Assembly: GCA_004431415.1 (NCBI GenBank)
Contig: QPMI01000017.1
Span: forward strand, 1-64,000
Length of the DNA stretch: 64,000 bases
Source of the DNA: Cyanophora paradoxa
Lineage: Eukaryota; Glaucocystophyceae; Cyanophorales; Cyanophoraceae
Direction: 5' to 3'
How positions within the stretch are numbered: the stretch's first letter is position 1; the number at the start of each line of letters is the position of its first letter. The notes beneath the pieces are model-generated. The model worked only from the letters and a program-made list of their open reading frames with translations. It did not search any database and was not told where the DNA came from. This document shows positions 52,874 through 63,175 of the stretch, piece after piece. The position numbers and the translations under genes are program-made.

Positions 52874-54837
52874 ATGGGCACCGCGATAATTGGGCATGTC
52901 TGCCAATGCAAGGCCTCACCTCACTTTGCAGGAGGCTTTGTTGCATCCTGCATTCAAGCTGCAGTCCAACAGTGGAGAGCGATTGGAGCCAATGATGTCG
53001 TGCTCAACTGGATCTTGCGTGGTTTCCCTTTGTCAGGAGCGAGGCGGCTGCCAGCAGAGCGCCGGGCCAACCACAAGTCTGCGGCTGTGGACCATCAGGA
53101 CTTTGTGAGAACCGAAATTCAGAAGCTTTTGCGCACGGGAGCGATCAGAGAAGTTGAAGAAGCTCAAGTGAACATTGTCTGCTCACTGTCCGTGGTGCCC
53201 AAGAAGACTGGATCCAAGTTGCGGCTCATCTGGGATGGCCGGCCTACCAATAAAGGCCTTCCGGACATCCCTTCAAGTATGAGACTCTTGAGCATGTCGC
53301 AGCCATGCTGCGCCAAGGCTGGTACATGTTCACTATTGACCTTGAATCTGGATACCACCACGTGCCAGTCTCACCGCAAGACTGGCGGAACATGGGCTTT
53401 GAGTTTGACAGCAAATTCTATGTGTACACAGTTTTGCCCTTCGGCCTCAAGCACTCACCGTTTGCATTCGTCAAGATCATGCGACAAGTGGTCAACTACT
53501 TCCGCCGCTTTGGCATCTTCGTGGTGAACTATGTTGACGACTGGTGGTTTGCTGCTCCAACCTACGAGAAGGCCTGTGAATTGCGGGATTTCGTCCTCAA
53601 AACATTTGCTGCCCTCAAGCTTGTGGTCAACAGCAAATCTGAGCTCACCCCAGCACAGTCGGTGGCTTTCTTGGGCTTCATAGTGGACTCCGCCCGCATG
53701 TTGTTTGAAGTACCCCAAGACAAGCTTGGTCGTCTGCTTGCTTTGATCAAAGGGCTTCTGAAGAAAAAGAAATCAGCATCTGCACGTGAAATGGCCAAGG
53801 TCGCCGGCACCCTTGTGTCCATGGCACGGGGCTTGGCTCCAGCTCGCATCAAGACCAGGTCCCTCTTTCGATACATCAATGTCGTGGCAAGAGAATGGCA
53901 TTGGAATCATCCAGTGGAGCTCACCAATGAGACTCGTCGGGAACTTGAGTGGTGGCTGGCCAACATCCACCGATACAATGGCCGCTGCCCTATTCGGCCT
54001 GAAAGGCTCCTTGTGTTGACTACGGATGCAAGCCATGTTGGTGCAGGAGCCTGGATCACTACCCGAATTGGTGATGCTCAACCTGTGGCTTGGGAGCTTG
54101 AGCCTGCCCCATTCCAGTGCCTGTGGAACCAAGAAGAAGCTCAGCAAATTTCGTCGTGGCGCGAGTTAATGGCAGTGCTTCGCGCTATGCAGCACTATCA
54201 AGGTTTATTGCGCAATCAGAACATCTTAGTTCGCTCGGACAACACAGTGACTGTGGCCTACATCAACAATGGTGGCGGAAGACATGAATACCTTTGCCGA
54301 GTTGCAGCAGCAATTTGGGATATTGCTCTGCTCAATTGCATCAGCATTGAAGCAGAACACATTCCTGGTGTTGACAATGAGTGGTCCGATGCTTTGAGTC
54401 GCTACTTTTACCCCGCCGACTACTCTTTGAAACCTGGGTATTTTGCCATGGTCAGTCGGACATTTGGACCTTTTGATATTGATCGTATGGCCTCATCAGC
54501 CAACACTCACCTAAATCGATACTTTTCCATTGATTTGAATGATCGACATGCTGAAGGATATGATTGCTTTACAGCAACCTGGCGTGGTGCTCGTAATTAC
54601 GTCTTTCCGGACCCAAATGTCCTCTTGCACCTTGTGTCACATGTCCGCCAGTGTAGGGCCTCGGCAGTTTTTATTGTCCCTCAGTGGCCCTCAGCTCCAT
54701 GGTGGCCACAGTTGCAGCTTGCCTTGCGTGCACCTGCAATGGTGCTCGGCCCAGCATATGACGTGTGCTATCGCGGGCCTCGCTCGGCACAGTTACCTTC
54801 CTGGATTCTTGTTGCTCTTTATGTGTCGTGGGAGTAG
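52874..54837 (+). CDS. Reverse transcriptase / RNase H of the retrotransposon (one frame change)
   Basis: ATG 52874. The first frame (to about 53,270) holds RT motifs leading to CSLSVVPKKTGSKLRLIWDG and RPTNKGLPDI. The homologous continuation (FKYETLEHVAAMLRQGWYMF, TIDLESGYHHVPVSP) is in another frame, so a one-base change lies near 53,268-53,274 (mutation, assembly error or programmed shift). Then come VLPFGLKHSPFAFVKIMRQV, the catalytic YVDDWW (about 53,533) and AFLGFIVDSARMLFEVPQDK. RNase H: LVLTTDASHVGAGAWI, SSWRELMAVLRAMQHYQ, VRSDNTVTVAYINNGGG and HIPGVDNEWSDALSR. The post-RNase-H segment FGPFDIDRMASSANTHLNRY to FIVPQWPSAPWWPQLQLALR is typical of DIRS-order elements. Stop 54,835-54,837. 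No methyltransferase domain recognised. Confidence 0.9.
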
Positions 54838-54993
54838 ATTGAAGGCTCTTGCTGCAGAATTCAACTCCTGCTCATCTCTGCTCAGCTTACTTTGTCCAGC
54901 AACAGGGATAGAAAGCTTGAGTGGGGGGCTTTAAAAAGAAGAAGAAGAAATGTAGTCTGACATACCCTTGACTCTGGTGATGCAGGTGCTTGT

Positions 54994-55995
54994 ATGGCTG
55001 ATCTGCTCAACCGGGTCACTTTCTACAGAACAAACTCTGTGAGCGAGCGAACCCAAAGCCTCTACGCCCGCTGGGTCGTCCTCTATGAAGGCCATTGCGC
55101 GGTTCACTGCATTCCAGCCTGGCCACCAACAGCTTCTGGCGTCGCAACACTGCTGGTGGCTCTTGCTGATGAAGAGTACGGTCTCTCAGCAATTGACCAG
55201 TGTCACTCTGCTCTGCTACATCAGACAAGGCAGAGGATGTTGCCTACTACTGCATTTGCTCACCCCCTTGTGCTGCAAACATTGCAAGGAATCGCCCGAC
55301 TTTGTGGAAAACCAGCAAAGCAATCTGCATTGGTCACGTCCGTCCACCTGGAGGCGATTGCTCGTACCTACGCTCGTTCCCCCTCAAACAAGCTCCTTCG
55401 CGCCCTTGTGATGTTGCTTACCGGTTTCTTTGGCCTGTTGCGGCGTGGCGAAATCGTGGCACTCCGGCGGCAAGATGTGTCCATCCGCGCGGATCGCGTC
55501 GTGCTCTTCATTGCCGGTTCCAAGACCGATCGTCGTCGCCAAGGCGCGCAAGTTGTCTTGGGCGCCGTCCCAGAGTCGGTCATCTGTCCGGTGTTCTGGT
55601 TTCGAACCTACTTGCGGACTGTAGCGCTCGCGGCTCCGGGCGCACCTCTTTTTGGGCAGCTTCGGGACGCAGCTCGTTCTCTGTCAGCTCAGACCGTGGC
55701 CTATGTTCTCCGGTTCGCATTTGACGCGGCGGGCTTGGACGCCACTGGTATCACACCTCATGGCTTGCGTCGCGGTGGAGCTACTGCTCTGGCTGCGGCG
55801 GGCGTGCCTGAAGAGCTTGTTCAAGCGGTTGGTCGCTGGTCTTTGTTGTCAGCGGTCTACCGACGCTATATCGATTCTGCTGAGCGCCCGCCCTTGGCTG
55901 CGCTCATGGCTAGGCCTGGTGCTCGTTACGCTGGCCCGTCAGCTTCGCTGCAGTCATGTCGGCAGCAAGTCGCGCGTACTCGGCGCAGTAGTTGA
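54994..55995 (+). CDS. Tyrosine recombinase (integrase) of the retrotransposon
   Basis: Integrates the element by site-specific-type recombination. ATG 54994 (MADLLNRVTFYRTNSVSERT) lies in the same frame as the RT ORF but after stops. The sequence between them ends in GGTGATGCAG, so splicing from RT to YR is possible. The N-terminal SAM-like domain contains YARWVVLYEGHCAV and LSAIDQCHSALLHQ. Catalytic domain: LLRRGEIVALRRQDV (first Arg, about 55,440), ITPHGLRRGGATALAAAG (His-x2-Arg, about 55,750), VGRWSL and YRRYIDSAE (nucleophile Tyr, about 55,860). Length 333 residues, in range. All catalytic residues are present, so it is probably functional. Stop 55,993-55,995. Confidence 0.92.
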   Translation: MADLLNRVTFYRTNSVSERTQSLYARWVVLYEGHCAVHCIPAWPPTASGVATLLVALADEEYGLSAIDQCHSALLHQTRQRMLPTTAFAHPLVLQTLQGIARLCGKPAKQSALVTSVHLEAIARTYARSPSNKLLRALVMLLTGFFGLLRRGEIVALRRQDVSIRADRVVLFIAGSKTDRRRQGAQVVLGAVPESVICPVFWFRTYLRTVALAAPGAPLFGQLRDAARSLSAQTVAYVLRFAFDAAGLDATGITPHGLRRGGATALAAAGVPEELVQAVGRWSLLSAVYRRYIDSAERPPLAALMARPGARYAGPSASLQSCRQQVARTRRSS

Positions 55996-56058
55996 TTGTC
56001 TAGTCTTAGAGTCTTGCTTCGCAGTTGTGCGCCTTTGCTGTGCTGTCGGCGCTTGTCT

Positions 56059-56078
56059 CCCTCGCTCACAAGCGAGGG
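56059..56078 (+). terminator. Hairpin downstream of the recombinase gene
   Basis: CCCTCGCT-CACA-AGCGAGGG forms an 8-bp stem with a 4-nt loop, 64 bp after the recombinase stop. A second GC-rich inverted pair, AGCCGCTCGAGCGGCT, lies near 56,114-56,129. It could mark the 3' UTR structure of the pol transcript; function inferred only. Confidence 0.35.
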
Positions 56079-56403
56079 CAAGCTGTGTAACTTGCTGAGC
56101 GGCTTGTTCCCTAGCCGCTCGAGCGGCTTTGCTTAGCCGCTTTCAATGTGTGTTAGCAATGCCCATTGTTTACTATGCCTTCAGTCATCTTTAAGCCATT
56201 GTTAGTGCCAACCATTGATATCTTTTGATGAATAATTGATCAACAATTGATCACTAATGTTCAATCATTCTACGTCCGCAAGACTCACTCTGCAGCGTGC
56301 GCTAGCTGATGTCCTCGAGCGCAGTTGCAGCTTGCCCTTCTTGTGAGCGAGCGAGTCATGATCTTAGCTTCGCGGCTTTGGCAAGCGCGAATCTAGACCT
56401 TCA

Positions 56404-56466
56404 CTTCATGACAAGACATGTTGTGCTTAGCTTGCTGTAAGCAAGGCTGCCGTGGCAGCCATACTC
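56404..56466 (+). repeat. Split direct repeat B2 (right end of element)
   Basis: 63 bp identical to B1, ending CCATACTC. The element therefore ends at 56466. The flanking host sequence is AGCTATATAGAGC on the right and GCAGCCGTCCAACAT on the left of A1. Confidence 0.95.
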
Positions 56467-57100
56467 AGCTATATAGAGCTAGCTCGAGCTTCCTCGTGCT
56501 CGTTCATGTCGACATCGTGCAATGTTTTGCAAGTGAGGTGATCTTACTTGTCACTTTAATTTGGAGTCTTTAACTCAGTGTTTCAGTTAGGTCAAGTAAG
56601 GCATTTCAAGTGACGGAGTATTTGTGATCGCGTGCAGTACGTGCAGCCTCACCACCGGTACCGTTCTAGATCTGGCAGAATCGAGTTTCGAGCCTTCAAA
56701 ATGTGTCTTGTGAATTTGTGCCTCGAACGCCTTCTTGTGAACTTGTGCCGGCGTCTGGCCTGGATAATTAAGAGGATGGATTCAATAATTGTGTTCATTC
56801 CAGGCCAATTAATATTCGGCGTCTCAGCTGCACGGATCAATAACTACGATTGGTTTCACGCGTAAGCTTGGGGTTGACGTCTGATATGCAGCTTGCAATT
56901 GCAATTGTACGCCGTGTCGGCGTCACTTAAGCTTATACGTCTCATGTTGATGATATCGACCACAATATGTACACCGCCAAGAGTGACTGCAGCGCTAGCG
57001 CCCAAACCGGCGCTACAAGCTCGAGCTGACCTCCATTGCGCATGCAGTTCCGATATCGATGGCGCGCGCCTGATCATGAGCATCCTACGTATACTTCACG
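56467..57100. other. Flank of the retrotransposon, no gene assigned
   Basis: AT-richer host DNA between the element and the last recognisable exon of the minus-strand secreted gene. Could contain that gene's 3' exons or UTR, but no frame continues the propeller pattern. Confidence 0.35.
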
Positions 57101-57118
57101 TGCACCGTGGCACGTCGC

Positions 57119-60100
57119 CTAACTTTGCTTGCATGCGCATGTACGCATGTCTAGCACGTGCACGTCGTGGGGCCGGGGGCGACCTTGTGCGCGAAAAGCG
57201 CCCCTGCGCGAAACGTTTTCGCGAGCGTGAGAAGAGCGCGAAGAAGGGTCGCAAAAATTCAACGTGGAAGAGTGAATTCGCAGGCGCTGGCGCCCGGTCG
57301 CACCGCCGTTGAAGCCGAAGCTGTACTCGTTGGCCTGGACTGCCCACATGGCGTAGAGGACGCCGTTCTTGCTGTCGCCGGCCATGCCCACGCGGGGCCG
57401 GACGTACGGCGGGGTGGATGCGGCGGGGTTCGCGGGATCGAACGGCGGCAGCAGGCGGATCGACTCGCCCGGGACGCGGTTGCCGTCGCTGCTCAAGACA
57501 CGCTTGTTCAGAATTTGGACAGAAAGAGCTGAGCATGTAGGGTTAACGTTCGAGCAAATTTAAAGCACCTGTCAAAGGCGACGATGCCGGTCTGGTCCTC
57601 GAGGCTTGTCGTGTTGCCGAAGGGAGCCGCATAAAGGCGCCAGAAGCTGGTACCAATTAAAACAATGTTACAAGAGAGCGTCGACGTCGGAGGCGGAGCG
57701 CATAAGCATGCGGGGGGGAAGAGGCGGACCCGGCCTTCGAATTTGCTACGACGCCGAGGCCCTTGAAGAAACCGCCGGTCTGCGCATGCGAGAGCGCGCG
57801 ATCGCGGGCTCGGGGTTCGGCGTCGAGGCGGCTGCATGCGCAGCTGCGGCTGCATGAGGCGGCGGACCGTGCCCGGGCTGCCCAGCAGCTCCTCGTCGGA
57901 GAAGAAGGTGATCGTGTTGCTCAGAAGGTCCACCTTGACGAGCTTCGTCGCGGCCGGGCCCGGGCGCGCGGAGGCGACGATCTTGGGGACCTTGAAGCAG
58001 TTGGAGTAGAAGGCGAGGCGCGAGCCGTCCTCGGCCTCGTCGAGGTCGTAGGCCTGCTGCGGCGGCTCGCCCCAGAAGTCGAAGGTGCAGCCCTCGAGCG
58101 TCTCAGCGGTGGTGACGTCCATGACGAGCTTTGCGCCCTCGACGTCGACGCCTTTCGCGGTCACCTTTGCCGCGTAAACGCGGATGCGGGAGCCGGCAGG
58201 ACTGGGCGCGGGCATTTCGTTCTGATCATGAGGCACAAATTCAAAGAATCTTGAATGAGTGCGGAGCTTTGTACATGTGCTCGAATAATTTGAGCACCTC
58301 AGGATCGTGTGTGGAAATTGCCCAGTAGAGGTTTTCCTGTCGCTTGGAGAACCACACGTGGCTGCAATTGCAAAACGGTCGAGAGCCTAAATTAAACCCA
58401 CGCTTGTTGCAAATTGGAATTGATGCTGATTTTACGTACTTGATGTGGACGAAGGGGCTGAGGAAGGAGAAGCCCTGGATTTTCGTGACGGGGTTGGACT
58501 CGTTGAACGACAGGCGGAGGATGGTCGAAACACGGCCCGAGTTCAGCTCCACTTGACGGATGGCGAGGTTGCGCTGCATGGGTCGACATTGCCACAGGTG
58601 ATTTCGAGGTAATTGCGTAGGATATGAAATGGTGTGCAGCCGCGCACGTAGTCAACGAGGAAGACGCGCGGATTGCTGCCCCTCGCGGCGTCTCCGGTCG
58701 TCAAGGCCGAAATCAGCCTGCATTCGGTCGTCAAGGCGGATCCGGTCCGGAATTGGTGTTCTCTAAAATTTCGAATTCGGCTTTGAATTTGAAGCTCAAA
58801 ATCGGTCGACGTCATCGGATATCGATCTTGCAAGCGACCGTCGGACGGCGCACATGAACTTAGCCTGCGTGCCGACGCCGTCGGCGTATCCGAGGTTGTC
58901 CCCGTTCGTCGCGTAGCGCCCGGCGATCAGCTTCGAGGAGCACTCGCCGTCCACCTGGAACAGGCCGCTGGCAAGCGCGCGTGTCGTCGCGATCAGCACA
59001 TAGTTGATTCTTTAATTTAGAATGGAAGAGGCTTGATCGTGATCATGACCATATGCATGAGAGCATGCGCATGCGCACCCATATGTGGCGACGAAAACCT
59101 TCTTGGTCAAGTGCGAGTAGTGCATTGCTGTGAAATTAAATCGCCGAAGCATGAATATTAATATTAATTATAATGTTCATGATCAATGAAACATTTCAAC
59201 TGCGGCGGTTCAGGAAAGATTTTCGCACAGTATTGCAGGCCGAAAGTCGCGCGGTATCCTTTCCCGTCATTGCTCAGAGCCTCCAAACCCGCCTCGATGT
59301 AATTGAAGGCGCTCTTGCCAGCACAGTAGCGTGTCTCTCCGATCGCCAAGCTGCGCAAATCAATTGCAAAGTTGAACGTTTACTTCCTTTCAAACAGTGC
59401 TCGCGATTTCTTTCTTTCGCCAATTTGATTTGATACCTTGCCGGAATTGCGGGCGCGTTGCCCGCGTCCGCCGCGCACTGCAGACCTTCGCAGCCGTCAA
59501 AGCCCTTGACGCGGTGCACGAATAGGTAGCCCCTGTCGTACTGCGGCACTTCGCTGTACACTGATTGCAAATTCAGAGTGAGAATATTAACCGACGTGCA
59601 TATGAACGGTTCGGAGCAGTACTATAGCTAGTCAGGATTGATTGCAAGCGCAAGCGCGCAACGGGCGCACGGAGCCAGCCGGCGTAGAGCTCGCGCCTGG
59701 CGGAGTCGTACGCGAGGCCGTAGGCGGCCTTCATGGTGGGGATGGGCGCCTGGATCGCCAGGTTCTCGTTCGCGACCGCCGCCCGCGGCCGACCATGGCC
59801 ACCGGTACCGGCGCCGCGCCTGGCGCTCCCGGCGCGGCTGCCGTCCCTGGTCGCGCATCGTCATTAGATAAACCTTCAACGGTCGCACGCGCATCTGTTT
59901 TTGAGTATCGCACTTGTAGAAGGGGACGATGCTGCTCGTGTCGAACGGCGGCAGGTCCGCAGCCACAATGCTCGCATAAAGGCGCCACGCGTTGGAGGGG
60001 AAGGTCGCCAGGCTGCTCACGATGGACACTCGTATCAATCACTCGCATCATCAGAAATTATTTATTTCGATGTAATGGAATCTGATTTCTAGAGCGCGTC

Positions 60101-62070
60101 GCGGTGCGGGTTCGGGGCGCACCAGGAGCTCGAGGGGGTGCCCGCGACGACGGCGAGGCCGTTGATGCCGCGGGCGGGCACGCAGGCGAACTGCTTGACA
60201 GACCCCTCCGGACCCTTTGCGACTCGCTGGCCATGAGGAACGCCACCCTCGGCCGCCTTCCCCAGATCCACCTGAAATTGCAGCGTCTTATAATTAGAGC
60301 ACATTTGCATTGATCCGGAGCTGCGCAGTCGAAGTCTCTAATTCATTTTAACTGGCCAGTGGCACCTATGGCTAGCGGCGCGGCGGTAATGTATGAACGG
60401 AAATAGAAGATGAACCTTGATGATTTCAATGTAGATTTCGTCCTTGCCAGAGCAGGCGGCGCCGATCGGGCCCGACGCGACGTAAACAGACGGGCCGTCC
60501 TCATCGTCCAGAGCGGCGTGGACTCGGCCCTGCTCGCGCGCGAATTCGAATGCAACTTTTCCGGGATCCGTTTATTGGCACGGCGGCGGCGCGGGCGCAC
60601 GAGGCCGCGGAAGGCGCCGAAGCCCGTCAGGTCCGCCGGGTAGCTCGAGCGGTGCAGGACGCGGGTCGGGTCAACGACGTCGGTCGAGAGCTCCCCGAAC
60701 TCCGCATCGGCCGAGGCTGCATTGCGGACGGTATAAGCAGAGTGCGAAGGTTTTCAACGCCTTATTCGATTGATTTCAGAGTGCAGGAGAGAAACGGACG
60801 GGGGAGAGCGAAGGACTGGACGACGAAGCCGCTCTCGGAGCGGTTGCGGGGCGAGAGCACCATGAACAGCCTGCGCGCAGCGCACGCGCACGGGCACGTG
60901 CTCCATGGTCACGGTCCGGATCGGAGCTCGAGGGTGATCATGAGCGCCTACAGCTAGGCGAAGTCGCGATCGGACCTGTCCTTGCTCTCCGAGTAGAGGA
61001 GGGAAAAGGGCACGACCTCGACGTTGCCCTGCCGCTCGCGGAAGAGCCTGCCGGCGATCGCGGGCGCAGCGCGTCGGTCGGAGCCCGAGGCAGCGGCAGC
61101 GGCAGCGCGCGGCGACGTCGACGACGCAGACGCGCAGGGGAACTGCGCGCAGCATGCGCACCATGACGTGCTCGGCTGAGGCACAGGGGCGGTGGTGCGG
61201 TTGCCGTCGAAGTCGAACTGCGCACAGGAATCAAAGAACGGATTAAAACGATCGAAACCGCTCCGCGAATTTCAATAAACTTGAGTCGATTTACCGCAGC
61301 CACCTCCTTGGCCAGTATGTCCTGTTTCGAAAAATCGCGATCGACGTCAGAGAAATTAATCGCGTGCACGTGCACGTGTCGCCAGCGCTTGTAATCTGCT
61401 TAGACTCACGTCAAACGCGACGAAAAGGAGGCCAGGCGAGCAAGTGATACTGATGATGTCTCTGCCCTGCCTGCGCTGGCGTTCATTAATATTCCAGATA
61501 TAAATATTCTCAACGTTCTTAATTAAGAGCGGGTTCGAATTCGCACTCTACGACATCAGGCGGGAAATTGAAGGAGTTCTCCGTGCAATCCGAGTCGTAG
61601 GAAGCCAGCGTAGCTCCCTTCGCGACGTAAAGGAGGCTATTGTGTGGGCAGAAGTGAATCGCCTGGCCTGCGCGCATGCACATTCAATTCAAACACAAAT
61701 TCACGCGTGATCATGAGCCAGGAATCGTGACCATATAGTGCGTTCACTCTCTAGCGCTAGCTATAGGAGCGATGTCGCTAGCGTTTTAAGGAATATGCGC
61801 AGGTTCGCGCTCACCTGTCAGGGGAAGGTTAGTACAGAAGCGCCGCGGCTCGGCACCGGCGCTGGCCGCGGCCGGAGCGCTCGCGGCGGCCTGGAGCGTC
61901 CGAGAAGCCCGCGTAGTCGCGTAGACGTACGCGTCGTTGGCGCCGGCCGCGCCCGTGTCGAACGCGACAAACCGCTCCGCGGCTGCTGCCGGAGCAGCTG
62001 CAGCCGCGGAGATGGAGGCAGCGAGCCCCACCAAAAGCACAAGGATCAACGGCGTGGCGGAGCGCGCCAT
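57119..62070 (-). CDS. Second secreted NHL/beta-propeller-like protein, 3' end uncertain
   Basis: ATG 62068-62070 gives a signal peptide (MARSATPLILVLLVGLAASI followed by SAAAAA), then ERFVAFDTGAAGANDAYVYA. About fifteen short exons follow in order on the minus strand: QAIHFCPHNSLLYVAKGATL; GRDIISITCSPGLLFVAFD; FDFDGNRTTAPVP; NVEVVPFSLLYSESKDRSDR; LFMVLSPRNRSESGFVVQSF; FGELSTDVVDPTRVL; DEDGPSVYVASGPIGAACSG; FACVPARGINGLAVVAGTPS; YASIVAADLPPFDTSSIVPF; GYLFVHRVKGFDGCEGLQCA; SLAIGETRYCAGKSAFNYIE; FQVDGECSSKLIAGRYATNG with DGVGTQAKF (NHL-like); NLAIRQVELNSGRVSTILRL; GSRIRVYAAKVTAKGVDVEG; LYAAPFGNTTSLEDQTGIVA; RVGMAGDSKNGVLYAMWAVQ. Repeated 'LYVA/LFVAFD/VYVASG' strands are propeller blades. Related in style to the 37.5-kb gene. 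No anchor or stop identified; the 3' end may lie in the flank of the retrotransposon. Confidence 0.6.
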
Positions 62071-62362
62071 CTCGATGGCGGTACAGCAGGTGCTGCAGCT
62101 GCTTTAGATCTGCAGCTGCAGGCGATTGCCACGCCCTCCAAGTCAGCGAACTTCGAAATTCGAAAATTCGCTGACCTCGTCAATATTTGTGCGGGTGCGG
62201 TCTGACCTCGAGCCCGGTGACGTGTATATATACGTAACTTGACCAGCTGCATATGCATGCACGCAGGAGTCGAATTCAGAAACGGAACGCGAAACGGCTA
62301 GCAGTCATCAGTGATATGGGCCGAGCGATGAAACTCCACAAATTAACCGGTTGCGGCTGAAA

Positions 62363-62787
62363 ACCGTTTCGCGAAACGTTGCAATTGATCATGATGATAA
62401 TTTTCAAATTTAACGCGTCCGGCGTCTTAATTAATCTAAAAACGTTTCGCGAAACGTTGCAATTGATCGTGATGATGCATATGACTTTCAAACGCGTCCG
62501 TCGTTTTTGAGTGTCCAGACGACGTCGACGCGACCGCGAATGATCCGAATTCACGAACGCGAAACAGATCAAGCTTAAAGCTTAAGCTTGCACAACCAAC
62601 TAATACTATGATAATTGAAATGAACGGTTCGTGAACAAAACCACTTCGGTGTTTTTGTTTTGCACCGTAGACGTAGGACCAGTTCACACGATTCACGTTG
62701 TGATTCACGTCCAACGGCCGGTTCCGTGACGTTGATCCATCACCCTTGGTCAGGGCCACCCCGACAAGAAACGTTTCGCGAAACGTT
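62363..62787. promoter_or_regulatory. Three copies of an 18-bp palindrome AACGTTTCGCGAAACGTT
   Basis: Exact copies at 62441-62458 and 62770-62787 and a one-mismatch copy at 62363-62380. The first two are followed by GCAATTGATC(A/G)TGATGAT and form an approximately 78-bp tandem repeat. Located 290-720 bp upstream of the divergently oriented secreted gene's start (62070). The perfect dyad suggests a dimeric-protein binding site, possibly an enhancer of that gene. No gene found between 62,071 and 63,175. Confidence 0.6.
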
Positions 62788-63175
62788 CCGAAGTTCATTC
62801 AACCACTTTCAATTCAATGATTGAGCGTCGAATATGATTCCTCGACCCAATATTGCCAGAGTAGGGTATATGCTACTGCAACACCACTTTCGACTGCGTT
62901 CGACTACTTGTTTTCGCCAATACCACTTTTGAAACCACAATGGTTTTGACTTCGTCAAATTTCTCGGCTAATTCAGTTCTTTCGCGCTCAATTTCTTTTG
63001 ATCGCCCTCAAAAATCAATGCCATGATGGTTTTGACTTGTCAAACTTCTACATCTAGACTAGTACAACGCTGCTTCAAATACCGCGGGTCGACGCTGACG
63101 CCCAGCCTAGCCTGCTGAATTCTCGGAATCGCGTTACTTAACGAAAGAGCCCGAGTCGGGTTCGGGGGGAGGGCG

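Larger units (their letters stand above)
50603..56466 (+). mobile_element. Tyrosine-recombinase retrotransposon, DIRS order (PAT/Ngaro-type), near-complete
   Basis: 5,864 bp with split direct repeats: A1 50603-50762, B1 52584-52646, A2 52645-52804, B2 56404-56466. A1=A2 (160 bp) and B1=B2 (63 bp) by eye without mismatch, which implies recent insertion. B1 and A2 overlap by the dinucleotide TC, and TC is also the first base pair step of A1 and the last of B2, as expected if a circular intermediate (B-A junction) integrates by tyrosine recombinase at a 2-bp core. Cargo: gag with CCHC knuckle between A1 and B1; reverse transcriptase/RNase H and tyrosine recombinase between A2 and B2. GC content is visibly lower in pol than in neighbouring genes. 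No LTRs and no target-site duplication, as for DIRS-order elements. Confidence 0.93.
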
